From positions 1 to 7,898 of the forward strand of contig JAOPZO010000070.1 of assembly GCA_025964065.1 (NCBI GenBank): a DNA stretch of 7,898 bases, given 5' to 3'. Position numbers and translations under genes: made by a program. The DNA comes from Solirubrobacterales bacterium (lineage in GTDB: Bacteria > Actinomycetota > Thermoleophilia > Solirubrobacterales > Solirubrobacteraceae). Below are positions 1 to 5,327 of this stretch, piece after piece; within the stretch, counting starts at the first letter, position 1; every line of letters begins with the position of its first letter. The notes beneath the pieces are model-generated. The model had not been told where the DNA came from, did not search any database, and saw nothing but the letters and a program-made list of their open reading frames with translations.

Positions 1-237
1 CTCGCGTTCTCCTGCGGCGCGGCGCTCCCGCTCCTCGCCGCGGTCCTCGCCCCGGGCGGCGTGCGCGTCGCGGTGATCGTCCTCGTGACCCTCCTCGCCC
101 TCGGGCTCCTCGGCGCGACGGGTGCCCGCCTCGGCGGCGCGCCGCGCGGGCCGGCGATCGTCCGGGTCCTTACCTGGGGTGGCGTGGCGATGGCCGTCAC
201 GTACGCGATCGGTGCGGCGGTCGGCACCGCCGTCTAG
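1..237 (+). CDS. VIT1/CCC1-family transporter, C-terminal 78 codons (partial)
   Basis: The window opens inside this reading frame, which runs without interruption to a TAG at 235-237. The visible 78 residues are almost entirely hydrophobic: a Leu/Ala-rich helix (about residues 1-17), a second helix (about 21-40), a short loop GARLGGAPRG, and a last helix containing MAVTYAIGAAVG. The loop-helix pattern (small-residue loop with GARLGGAP, then a final helix with MAVTY.IG) is characteristic of the C-terminus of VIT1/CCC1 proteins, which move Fe2+ or Mn2+ across membranes. The metal-binding N-terminal part lies outside the window, so neither the start nor the catalytic residues can be judged. The gene ends convergent to the chrA-like gene, 83 bp away. 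It fits the metal-transport theme of the following 5 kb. A different small-residue-rich permease is possible but less likely. Confidence 0.8.
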   Translation, partial: LAFSCGAALPLLAAVLAPGGVRVAVIVLVTLLALGLLGATGARLGGAPRGPAIVRVLTWGGVAMAVTYAIGAAVGTAV

Positions 238-280
238 CCGTTGTGCCTCGGCTGGTCGCGAACGCGGGTGATCGGGTGAG

Positions 281-296
281 GCGAGCTGGGTCTCGC
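281..296. terminator. Weak hairpin between convergent genes
   Basis: GCGAG, a 6-nt loop, then CTCGC form a 5-bp stem in the 83-bp gap between the VIT-type gene and the end of the chrA-like gene. There is no T-tract on either side. It could help end transcription from either gene, but a stem this short is expected by chance in DNA this GC-rich. Confidence 0.2.
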
Positions 297-320
297 GGGC
301 GCGCTCGACACCGACCGCCC

Positions 321-1736
321 TCACGGAAGGTCAGGCAGCAGCTCGATCGCCAGACCGAGCGCGGCGCACGCGCCGAGCGTTCGCAGCACCGACCAGCGCA
401 GGCGGAAGATCATCGCGGCGGCGGCGAGAGCTACCAGCAGCGACGTTTCGTTCAGCGAGGCGAGGACCGGCAGCTCGAGGCTGAGCGGGCCGGTGGTGGT
501 TTCGGTGGTGCGCGCGAACAGGGTGTTGAGCGCGAAGTACAACGCGAGGTCGGCGATGACGCCGACGACGGCGGCGGTGATGCCGGTGAGCGCGGCGGAC
601 AGACGCTGGTTGCTGCGCAGGCGCTCGACGTAGGGCGCGCCGAGGAAGATGAAGAGGAAGCACGGTACGAACGTCACCCAGGTGGTCAGCAGCGCGCCGA
701 TCGTGGCCGCTACCCAAGGGTCCAGTCCGCCGGGGTCTCGGTAGGCGCCGAGGAAGGCGACGAATTGCACGACCATGATCAGCGGCCCCGGCGTGGTCTC
801 CGCCAGCGCGAGGCCGCGAACCATCTCGCCGGGGCTGAGCCACCCGTAGGTCTCGACGGCTCGTTGGGCAACGAACCCCAGGACTGCGTACGCGCCGCCG
901 AAGGTGACGACCGCGGTGCCGGAGAAGAACAGGCCCTGATCCCACAGCACGCTGCCAGTGCCGGCCAACACCGCGACGATCAGCAACGGCAGCGTCCAGA
1001 GCGCGACGCCGACTAGGAGCACCTTCAGCGCCCGCGAGGCGGTAGGGCGCTCGGCGTGAAGCGCGTCGTCGCTGATCACCGGCGCAGGTCCGTCTGCGCC
1101 GTCGTCATGACCGCCGCCCGTGCCCTTGAGGACATGCGGCGCCAGGCGCCCGAGCAGCAGGCCAACTCCCGCCGCGACCGCCACGACGATCGGGAACGCG
1201 ATTCCGAAGCCGGCCAGCGCGACGAACGCGCCGACCGCGATGGCGACGAGCGCACGATCCGCGAGCGCTCGCTTGCCGACGCGGATGATGGCTTGCACGA
1301 CGATCGCCAGCACCGCCGGGGCCAGGCCGGCGAACAGGCCGGCGACTGCGGCGGTCTCGCCGAAGGCGACGTAGATGACCGACAACGCCAGCAGTGCGAG
1401 CACGCCGGGGACGACGAAGAGGATCCCGGCGGCCAGCCCGCCACGGGTTCCGTTGAGCAGCCAGCCGATGTAGATCGCCAGCTGCTGCGCTTCGGGGCCT
1501 GGCAGGAGCATGCAGTAGTTGAGGGCGTGCAGGAAGCGCTGCTGCCCGATCCAGCGCTTCTCGTCGACGAGCACCCGTTGCATGACCGCGATCTGGCCCG
1601 CCGGTCCGCCGAAGGTCTGCAGCGAGATCGCCCCCCACGTCCGCACGGCTTCCCTGAACGGCACGAGGTCGGTCACGGGCGGCGGGCCTGACGAGGTGGG
1701 CGACCTGGCCGGCGGGCCGGGCGGAACCGCACTCAC
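321..1736 (-). CDS. chrA: ChrA-type (CHR family) transporter, two-domain form
   Basis: A 471-aa polytopic membrane protein of the chromate ion transporter (CHR) family, long two-domain form. Each half carries the family signatures. The first half has FGGPAGQIA (42-50) and LLPGPEAQQLA (77-87); the second has FGGAYAVL (279-286) and ETTPGPL (313-319). The halves are joined by a hydrophilic linker at about 203-235 rich in Asp, Gly and His (HDDGAD at 210-215). Characterised members export chromate and are indirectly driven by sulfate-like oxyanion chemistry. At 471 aa it is longer than the usual ~400, because of a Pro/Ser-rich N-terminus (1-22) and an extended linker. It starts at GTG 1736, overlapping the stop of the upstream 60-aa gene by GTGA, so the two are probably translationally coupled. 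It is the last gene of an arsR-orf-chrA operon. No ChrB-type regulator is present. The control gene is a metal-sensing ArsR protein, so the true substrate may not be chromate. Confidence 0.93.
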   Translation of the reverse strand: MSAVPPGPPARSPTSSGPPPVTDLVPFREAVRTWGAISLQTFGGPAGQIAVMQRVLVDEKRWIGQQRFLHALNYCMLLPGPEAQQLAIYIGWLLNGTRGGLAAGILFVVPGVLALLALSVIYVAFGETAAVAGLFAGLAPAVLAIVVQAIIRVGKRALADRALVAIAVGAFVALAGFGIAFPIVVAVAAGVGLLLGRLAPHVLKGTGGGHDDGADGPAPVISDDALHAERPTASRALKVLLVGVALWTLPLLIVAVLAGTGSVLWDQGLFFSGTAVVTFGGAYAVLGFVAQRAVETYGWLSPGEMVRGLALAETTPGPLIMVVQFVAFLGAYRDPGGLDPWVAATIGALLTTWVTFVPCFLFIFLGAPYVERLRSNQRLSAALTGITAAVVGVIADLALYFALNTLFARTTETTTGPLSLELPVLASLNETSLLVALAAAAMIFRLRWSVLRTLGACAALGLAIELLPDLP

Positions 1737-1915
1737 GCGGGCTCGCTCAGCAGCGTGGCGCGTCGCCGATACGCATCGAGCCCGTCAGCGCGTGCGGCGA
1801 CTTCCGCGAGGTCGCGTCCGGCGGCGCTCGCTCCCTTCGGAAGGGTGGCTTGGAGCTCGTCGAGGGCGGGGCGCCCGGCGAGCCAGGCGGCCATCTCGGC
1901 GCGGGTGCGCGCCAC
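1733..1915 (-). CDS. Small hypothetical protein (60 aa) between arsR and chrA
   Basis: A 60-aa soluble, mostly helical-looking protein with no membrane segment, signal peptide, Cys or His. It begins MARTRAEMAAWLAGRPALDE and ends in a basic/polar tail (YRRRATLLSEPA). I do not recognise a family. It is probably real: the codons have strong G/C third positions. It starts (GTG at 1915) only 2 nt after the arsR stop and its TGA overlaps the GTG start of chrA, filling the space exactly. Its place in the operon suggests an accessory to the repressor or the transporter, or simply a translational coupler, but no function can be assigned. A remnant of a longer protein is possible, but there are no adjoining frame remnants. 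Confidence 0.65.
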   Translation of the reverse strand: MARTRAEMAAWLAGRPALDELQATLPKGASAAGRDLAEVAARADGLDAYRRRATLLSEPA

Positions 1916-1917
1916 GC

Positions 1918-2286
1918 CTAGCCCTCCTCGGCGACCGCGGGCGCTCCTTCGGCTGCTGCACTCCCGAGGTGCTCATGGTGGTGACGAAGGGCGGCGAGGA
2001 GCTCGGGGAGGTGGTGATCGTGAAGCGTGTAGTGGGCGTGGCGCCCTTCGCGTCGAACCTCGACGAGATGCAGCTGCCGGAGGAGGCGGAGCTGGTGGGA
2101 GGTCGCGCTCTGCGTCATCCCCGCGATGTGCGCGAGCCGCTCGACGGTCTGCGGGCCGCTCATCAGCCCCCAAAGGAGCTTGAGCCGGCTCGCCGAGCTG
2201 AAGGCGCGCACCGTCTCGGCGAGCTGCTCGGCCTCACGGGCGGAAAGCGGACGGGCGGGGGGGCGGTGCTCGGAGGGGGCGGCCAT
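1918..2286 (-). CDS. ArsR/SmtB-family metal-responsive repressor
   Basis: A 122-aa winged-helix repressor. After a disordered N-terminus (1-14) comes the ArsR core: SSASRLKLLWGLM (30-42), a recognition helix around TQSATSHQLRLLRQLHLV (58-75), and a beta-wing EVRREGRHAHYTLHD (76-90). The last helix carries Asp90, His92, His103 and His106, i.e. DxHx10HxxH. This is the alpha-5 site of the SmtB/CzrA/NmtR group, which binds Zn, Co or Ni at the dimer interface and releases DNA. The alpha-3 Cys box (CVC) of arsenic/cadmium sensors is absent; in fact the protein has no Cys, so arsenite or Cd/Pb sensing through thiols is unlikely. It starts at ATG 2286, has no Shine-Dalgarno, and is probably leaderless. 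It heads the arsR-orf-chrA operon and is divergent from a CDF exporter, so it probably represses both in the absence of metal. Confidence 0.93.
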   Translation of the reverse strand: MAAPSEHRPPARPLSAREAEQLAETVRAFSSASRLKLLWGLMSGPQTVERLAHIAGMTQSATSHQLRLLRQLHLVEVRREGRHAHYTLHDHHLPELLAALRHHHEHLGSAAAEGAPAVAEEG

Positions 2287-2294
2287 CGGGCGCC

Positions 2295-2300
2295 AGCATA
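2295..2300 (-). promoter_or_regulatory. Putative leaderless -10 box of the arsR-orf-chrA operon
   Basis: On the minus strand TATGCT (TANNNT) ends 8 nt before the ATG of the arsR-type gene. There is no Shine-Dalgarno. This spacing places the transcript start at or next to the A of the ATG. No good -35 hexamer is seen. Confidence 0.5.
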
Positions 2301-2315
2301 ATCCATGCGCGTCTC

Positions 2316-2332
2316 TTCAGATGTACGCTGAA
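2316..2332. promoter_or_regulatory. Inverted repeat, probable ArsR operator
   Basis: TTCAG-ATGTACG-CTGAA is a perfect 5-bp inverted repeat with a 7-nt spacer, lying in the 51-bp region between the divergent arsR-type and CDF genes. It covers the whole putative -10 box of the CDF gene. It also lies 16 nt upstream of the -10 box of arsR, where a -35 element would sit. One bound dimer could therefore silence both promoters. The arm sequence resembles the TGAA/TTCA-containing sites of this repressor family, though the arm orientation and length are only loosely alike. Confidence 0.5.
2324..2329 (+). promoter_or_regulatory. Putative leaderless -10 box of the CDF gene
   Basis: TACGCT (TANNNT) ends 8 nt before the ATG at 2338, the same spacing as the opposing arsR box, with no Shine-Dalgarno in front of the start. 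The same hexamer precedes the metallo-hydrolase gene at 7553-7548. It lies inside the inverted repeat 2316-2332, so repressor binding would block RNA polymerase directly. Confidence 0.5.
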
Positions 2333-2337
2333 CGTCG

Positions 2338-3039
2338 ATGGCGAGCGAGACGACCACGCCCCAGCGGCACGGACACGCGCACGGACACGGCCACGGCCAC
2401 AGTCACGGCCTTGTCGATCGCTCCATCGTTCGCTCGCGTGAGGGGCTGCGTGCGGTCGGGCTCTCCCTCCTCGTGCTGCTGCTGACGGCGCTGGCGCAGG
2501 CCGTCGTCTTCGTCAGCACTGGCAGCGTCGCGCTGCTGGCCGACCTGATCCACAACGTCGGGGACGCGCTCACGGCGGTGCCGCTGGCGATCGCGTTCTT
2601 GATGCGGTCGTTCGTCGCGGAGAAGCGCGCGGGCTACTTCGTGGTCGCGGCGATCCTCGTCAGCGCCGCCGTCGCGGGCGCCACCGCCGTCGACCGCCTC
2701 TTCGATCCGCAGGAGCTCGACCACGTCTGGGCACTCGCCGCCGCCGGCGGCATCGGGTTCGTCGGCAACGAGGTCGCCGCGCAGATCCGGACGCACGCCG
2801 GGCGACGCCTGGAGAGCCCGGCGCTGATCGCCGACGGCGCGCATGCCCGCACCGACGGGCTCGTGAGCCTCGCGGTGGTCGGGAGCGCCCTCAGCGTCGG
2901 CATCGGCTTCGAGCTCGGGGATCCGCTCATCGGCCTGGTCATCACGCTTGTCATCCTGCGCATCACCTGGCAGTCGATCGCGACGATACGCGCCGATCCC
3001 GGGATGCCGGACGACGGTGCTCGTGGCCATGCCGACTGA
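2338..3039 (+). CDS. Cation diffusion facilitator (CDF) metal exporter lacking the C-terminal domain
   Basis: A 233-aa CDF transporter, expected to export Zn2+ or a similar divalent ion by proton antiport. The N-terminus has seven His alternating with small residues (11, 13, 15, 17, 19, 21, 23), a typical metal-gathering segment. About six membrane helices follow (roughly 37-60, 64-90, 98-118, 128-148, 164-190, 195-213). The tetrahedral transport site is visible as His72/Asp76 in helix 2 (LIHNVGDAL) and His169/Asp173 in helix 5 (DGAHARTDG), the HD-HD arrangement usual for zinc carriers. Typical members are about 300 aa with an ~80-aa cytoplasmic domain. This one stops some 20 residues after helix 6 with a natural tail MPDDGARGHAD. 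CDFs without that domain are known, so this need not be a truncation, and I see no continuing domain in other frames downstream. It is divergent from the ArsR-type repressor, and the operator overlaps its promoter. Confidence 0.93.
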   Translation: MASETTTPQRHGHAHGHGHGHSHGLVDRSIVRSREGLRAVGLSLLVLLLTALAQAVVFVSTGSVALLADLIHNVGDALTAVPLAIAFLMRSFVAEKRAGYFVVAAILVSAAVAGATAVDRLFDPQELDHVWALAAAGGIGFVGNEVAAQIRTHAGRRLESPALIADGAHARTDGLVSLAVVGSALSVGIGFELGDPLIGLVITLVILRITWQSIATIRADPGMPDDGARGHAD

Positions 3040-3149
3040 GCCCCGAGGACACGCACGCAGGCGACGGATCCTCTCGTGACCCCACCACGGTGTGCCAGAC
3101 TCTCCCACATCACGCCTGTGAAGACCCATTCATACGTGGCGGTGCTCGG

Positions 3150-3332
3150 ATGACGGTGGTCGCACACGCCGGCCATTGGCTCAACAACGTGATCTACGTC
3201 GCGCCCGTGCTGCTCGTGTGCATCGCCCTGGGCGTCGGGCGACTGCGTGATCGGCGAGCAGGCATCACGCCGGAGCAGCGCGACGCGATGGACCAGGCGA
3301 GCCTCGACGGCGGCATGGACGGCCGCGCATGA
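3150..3332 (+). CDS. Small single-pass membrane protein (60 aa)
   Basis: It begins MTVVAHAGHWLNNVIYVAPV. His6 and His9 precede one transmembrane helix (about 11-29, with Cys24), then a basic RLRDRRAG stretch and a polar acidic tail. By the positive-inside rule the His-containing N-terminus faces outside. I chose ATG 3150 rather than the in-frame GTG at 3090 because the added 20 residues look unlike a protein N-terminus and the AHAGHW start resembles envelope metal proteins. The last codons overlap the next gene by ATGA, so the two are coupled. No function is known to me. The position suggests a small subunit of the membrane system encoded downstream. It lies 110 bp after the CDF gene, on the same strand, and may or may not share its transcript; no clear promoter or terminator is seen in that gap. 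Confidence 0.7.
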   Translation: MTVVAHAGHWLNNVIYVAPVLLVCIALGVGRLRDRRAGITPEQRDAMDQASLDGGMDGRA

Positions 3333-3925
3333 ACGAGGACCGTCGCGCGCTTCTGCGCCTCTTCGCGCTGCTCATCGTCGGGGGCCTCGCCCTGCACGAG
3401 CTGCGTTACCTCCTCGCCTTCGGCTCGCACGCCGGCGACGTGGCCGCGGCGCAGGGGCACGCCTATCTGGCCCTCACCGGACCGCTGCTGGGGCTGATCG
3501 CCACCTCGGCGCTCGCCTGCCTCGTCCTGCGCTCCGCCACGACGGGGACCCACTGCTCAGTGCGCGCCGTGCGCGTGCGCCGGCTCTGGCCGCTGCTCTC
3601 CGTCGGCCTGCTCGTCCTCTTCGTCGGCCAGGAACTCCTCGAGGGGGCGCTCACGGTCGGCCACCCGTCTGGCTTCGACGCGGTCCTCGGCGGCGGCGGC
3701 TGGATCGCGGCGCCGCTCTCGGTGCTGGTCGGCGGGGCGATCGCCGTGAGCGTCCGTGTTGTCGCCCGCTTCGTCGCCGCGGTGCGCGCGACGCACTGCC
3801 GGCGTCCGTGCCTCCTGGCGGCTCGGCCCGCCGCGGTGTGGGCCGCCCGTGTTCCCCGCGGACGCCGTCGGCTCCCGCCACTGGCCCGGCACCTCGCCGG
3901 TCGCGCGCCGCCGCTCCCGGTCTGA
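3329..3925 (+). CDS. Four-helix integral membrane protein, unknown function, apparent internal duplication
   Basis: A 198-aa protein with four hydrophobic helices at about 10-30, 46-68, 86-108 and 122-152, and a basic, Pro/Arg-rich C-terminal tail (158-198, ending LARHLAGRAPPLPV). It looks like two copies of a helix pair. HELRYLL (23-29) matches QELLEGAL (101-108); His34 matches His112; GPLLGL (51-56) matches APLSVL (128-133); and a Thr-His-Cys follows each pair (74-76 and 155-157). All are offset by 77-81 residues. The second THC is followed by RRPC, giving a possible HCxxxC site. The repeated His/Cys positions suggest metal or cofactor binding. This is inference; I do not recognise a characterised family. 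Start ATG 3329 overlaps the stop of the preceding small gene (ATGA). The odd tail could reflect a late frameshift, but it ends in a way I consider plausible. Confidence 0.75.
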   Translation: MNEDRRALLRLFALLIVGGLALHELRYLLAFGSHAGDVAAAQGHAYLALTGPLLGLIATSALACLVLRSATTGTHCSVRAVRVRRLWPLLSVGLLVLFVGQELLEGALTVGHPSGFDAVLGGGGWIAAPLSVLVGGAIAVSVRVVARFVAAVRATHCRRPCLLAARPAAVWAARVPRGRRRLPPLARHLAGRAPPLPV

Positions 3926-3932
3926 AGCAGCC

Positions 3933-3949
3933 GCGCGCCCCGGGCGCGC
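3933..3949 (+). terminator. GC-only hairpin 7 nt after a stop codon
   Basis: GCGCGCC-CCG-GGCGCGC forms a 7-bp all-GC stem with a 3-nt loop, starting 7 nt after the TGA at 3923-3925 and ahead of the HupE-family gene. There is no T-tract, so it may be a partial terminator, an mRNA-end stabiliser or a polarity point between the two genes rather than a full stop. Confidence 0.4.
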
Positions 3950-3974
3950 ACGGACACGCGCCGCCTCTGGGCAG

Positions 3975-4003
3975 GTGCTCCTTCCACGCCTACCCCAGGA
4001 CAC
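3975..4003 (+). promoter_or_regulatory. Ribosome binding site of the HupE-DUF3105 gene, possibly masked by a hairpin
   Basis: AGGA at 3997-4000 lies 7 nt before the ATG at 4008 and fixes that start; it is one of the few recognisable Shine-Dalgarno sequences in the window. GTGCTCCT (3975-3982) can pair with AGGACAC (3997-4003), leaving one bulged C and a 14-nt loop, which would hide the site. Whether the hairpin forms in vivo is unknown. Confidence 0.35.
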
Positions 4004-4007
4004 GTCC

Positions 4008-5081
4008 ATGCTTCTCCGCACCTCATCTGCACTGGCGGCAGCGCTGCTGCTCGCCCTCCCCGCTACCGCCCTTGCCCACGGCCTCGGAGGCGAGGCGGCC
4101 AACACCTCCACCCTGGGGTTCGTCCCGCTCGGGATCGAGCACATGCTGCTGGGCTGGGACCACCTCGCGTTCATCGTCGGCATCGTGCTCTTCTCCGGAC
4201 GCTTCGACCGTGCCGTGAAGCTCGTCTCGACGTTCGTGGTCGGGCACAGCACCACGCTGATGATCGCCACGCTCGCCGACGTCCGGGTCTCCCCGACCGC
4301 CGTCGACGTCGTCATCGCACTGAGCGTCGTGACCGTCGGCGTCCTCGGACTCCGTGGCCGCCCGAAGGACTGGACCCCGGTCTACGTCATCGTCGGAGGC
4401 TTCGGGCTCGTTCACGGCTTCGGACTCGCCACGCGGCTCCTCGACCTCGGCATCCCCGACGACGGGCTCGTCCTGAAGGTCGTCGCGTTCAACGTCGGCC
4501 TGGAGATCGGTCAGATCATCGCCATCGCGGTCATCGTCGGCCTCGTCCACGGTGCCTCCCGCGCGGTCAAGGGCAACGACGAGCGCGCGCGCAAGGTCGG
4601 CTACGGCGCCCTCGCCGCAGTCGGCTTGATCGCCGCGATGGTGCTCTCCTTCCCCGGCTCCAGCGACAACGAGGCCACCGCGACACCAGTGGCCGGCTCC
4701 GGGACGACTGGCGGTGTCGAAGCGCCGTGCACGCAGGTCGACGTGCAGCCGTCGGGCGGGTTCGGCGGCAGCCACCCGACCAAACAGTTCTTCGCCCCCG
4801 GCGAGGCCGGCGAGGAGGAGAACTTCAACCACGTCATCGGCGACGGCTACGTGATCGTCCGCTATGCGCCCGGGGTCCCGGAGCAGCGCATCGCGGAGCT
4901 GCGGACGCTCGCAGGCCCGAACAACTCGACGGTCGTCGCCGCCGAAGATCCCGAGCAGGAGATGCCGCTCCGCGCGCTGACCGCGTTCCGAGAGCTCAGG
5001 TGCACGCGCTTCGACACCGCGGCGCTCACGACGTTCACCGAGGCCTGGAAGGCCGACCTGGCCGCGGGGAAGTTCGGATGA
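4008..5081 (+). CDS. HupE/UreJ-family metal permease fused to a DUF3105-like extracytoplasmic domain
   Basis: A 357-aa protein with two parts. Residues 1-23 form a signal peptide ending ALA, so the mature protein would start with His24. Residues 35-216 hold about six helices with HupE/UreJ hallmarks: EHMLLGWDHLAF (44-55, with His45, Asp51 and His52), VVGHSTTL (77-84), LVHGFGLATRL (134-144) and FNVGLEIGQ (161-169). Members are linked to nickel or cobalt uptake. After a flexible Gly/Ser/Thr linker (217-239), residues 240-357 resemble DUF3105: NHVIGDGYVIVRYAPGVPEQ (274-293), then VVAAEDPEQEMPLRALTAF and a C-terminal RFDTAALTTF helix. With signal cleavage and six helices this domain faces outside. 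The only two Cys, 241 and 332, both lie in it and may form a disulfide. The start is set by AGGA 7 nt upstream; the frame is open 252 nt further upstream but those codons are not protein-like. The ATG of the following broken gene overlaps its stop (ATGA). The family call is firm, the DUF3105 assignment good, and the metal unknown. Confidence 0.88.
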   Translation: MLLRTSSALAAALLLALPATALAHGLGGEAANTSTLGFVPLGIEHMLLGWDHLAFIVGIVLFSGRFDRAVKLVSTFVVGHSTTLMIATLADVRVSPTAVDVVIALSVVTVGVLGLRGRPKDWTPVYVIVGGFGLVHGFGLATRLLDLGIPDDGLVLKVVAFNVGLEIGQIIAIAVIVGLVHGASRAVKGNDERARKVGYGALAAVGLIAAMVLSFPGSSDNEATATPVAGSGTTGGVEAPCTQVDVQPSGGFGGSHPTKQFFAPGEAGEEENFNHVIGDGYVIVRYAPGVPEQRIAELRTLAGPNNSTVVAAEDPEQEMPLRALTAFRELRCTRFDTAALTTFTEAWKADLAAGKFG

Positions 5082-5327
5082 CCGTGAAGCAGAGGCGACG
5101 GATCGCCGCACGGTGATCGCCGCCGCCATGGCGCTCTCGGCCTGCGGGGAGGAGGACCGCACGGCCACCACCACGCAGCTCGGCATCGACCACATCCTCT
5201 CCCATCAGGGCAGCAACGTCGGGTTCGAGCTCGCCGACGACCCCGACCCGTCGCGAAGGACATCGACCACGTCACGAGCGCAAGGGAGGCGGCCGCACCC
5301 GTCGGCGTGACGCTGGAAGAACGCCGA
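5078..5327 (+). pseudogene. Broken lipoprotein gene (two frame changes)
   Basis: An ATG at 5078 overlaps the HupE-DUF3105 stop (ATGA) and reads MTVKQRRRIAAR, a basic signal-peptide n-region, before hitting TGA at 5114-5116. The next frame continues at once with VIAAAMALSACGEEDRT: a hydrophobic core and the lipobox LSAC, so the joined product would be a lipoprotein. That frame reads QLGIDHILSHQGSNVGFELA and reaches a Thr/Arg-rich stretch near 5250. The third frame then reads VAKDIDHVTSAREAAAPVGV (5250-5309) and on to LEERR. Both changes are in the same (-1) direction, as if one base were lost each time. Either the gene is decaying or the assembly has two single-base errors. A short intact protein from GTG 5113 (65 aa, ending 5310) is possible but its second half is not protein-like. 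Family unknown. It looks like the last gene of the cluster and may encode a surface partner of the permease. Confidence 0.5.

Noticed and set aside
243..1691. Long plus-strand open frames (243-1016 and 1056-1691) opposite chrA
   Set aside because: The translations are Arg/Asp/Gln/Gly-rich and lack any fold-like pattern. They are antisense to a clear ChrA protein; open antisense frames are normal in DNA this GC-rich.
2317..3176. Minus-strand open frames opposite the CDF gene
   Set aside because: They are rich in Asp, Arg and Glu with no domain, and they mirror the codon structure of an unmistakable CDF transporter.
3756..4007. Longer N-terminus for the HupE-family protein (84 extra codons from 3756)
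   Set aside because: The added residues are Arg/Pro/Ser-rich and overlap the preceding gene by 170 bp. The ATG at 4008 has an AGGA site and is followed by a proper signal peptide.
3926..4007. Cobalamin or nickel/cobalt riboswitch upstream of the HupE fusion
   Set aside because: The 82-nt gap is too short for a cobalamin riboswitch and I see no B12-box-like sequence or the G-rich paired core of a NiCo riboswitch.
4023..5195. 390-codon minus-strand frame opposite the HupE-DUF3105 gene
   Set aside because: It is a low-complexity acidic/basic translation, wholly antisense to a gene with signal peptide, helices and family motifs.
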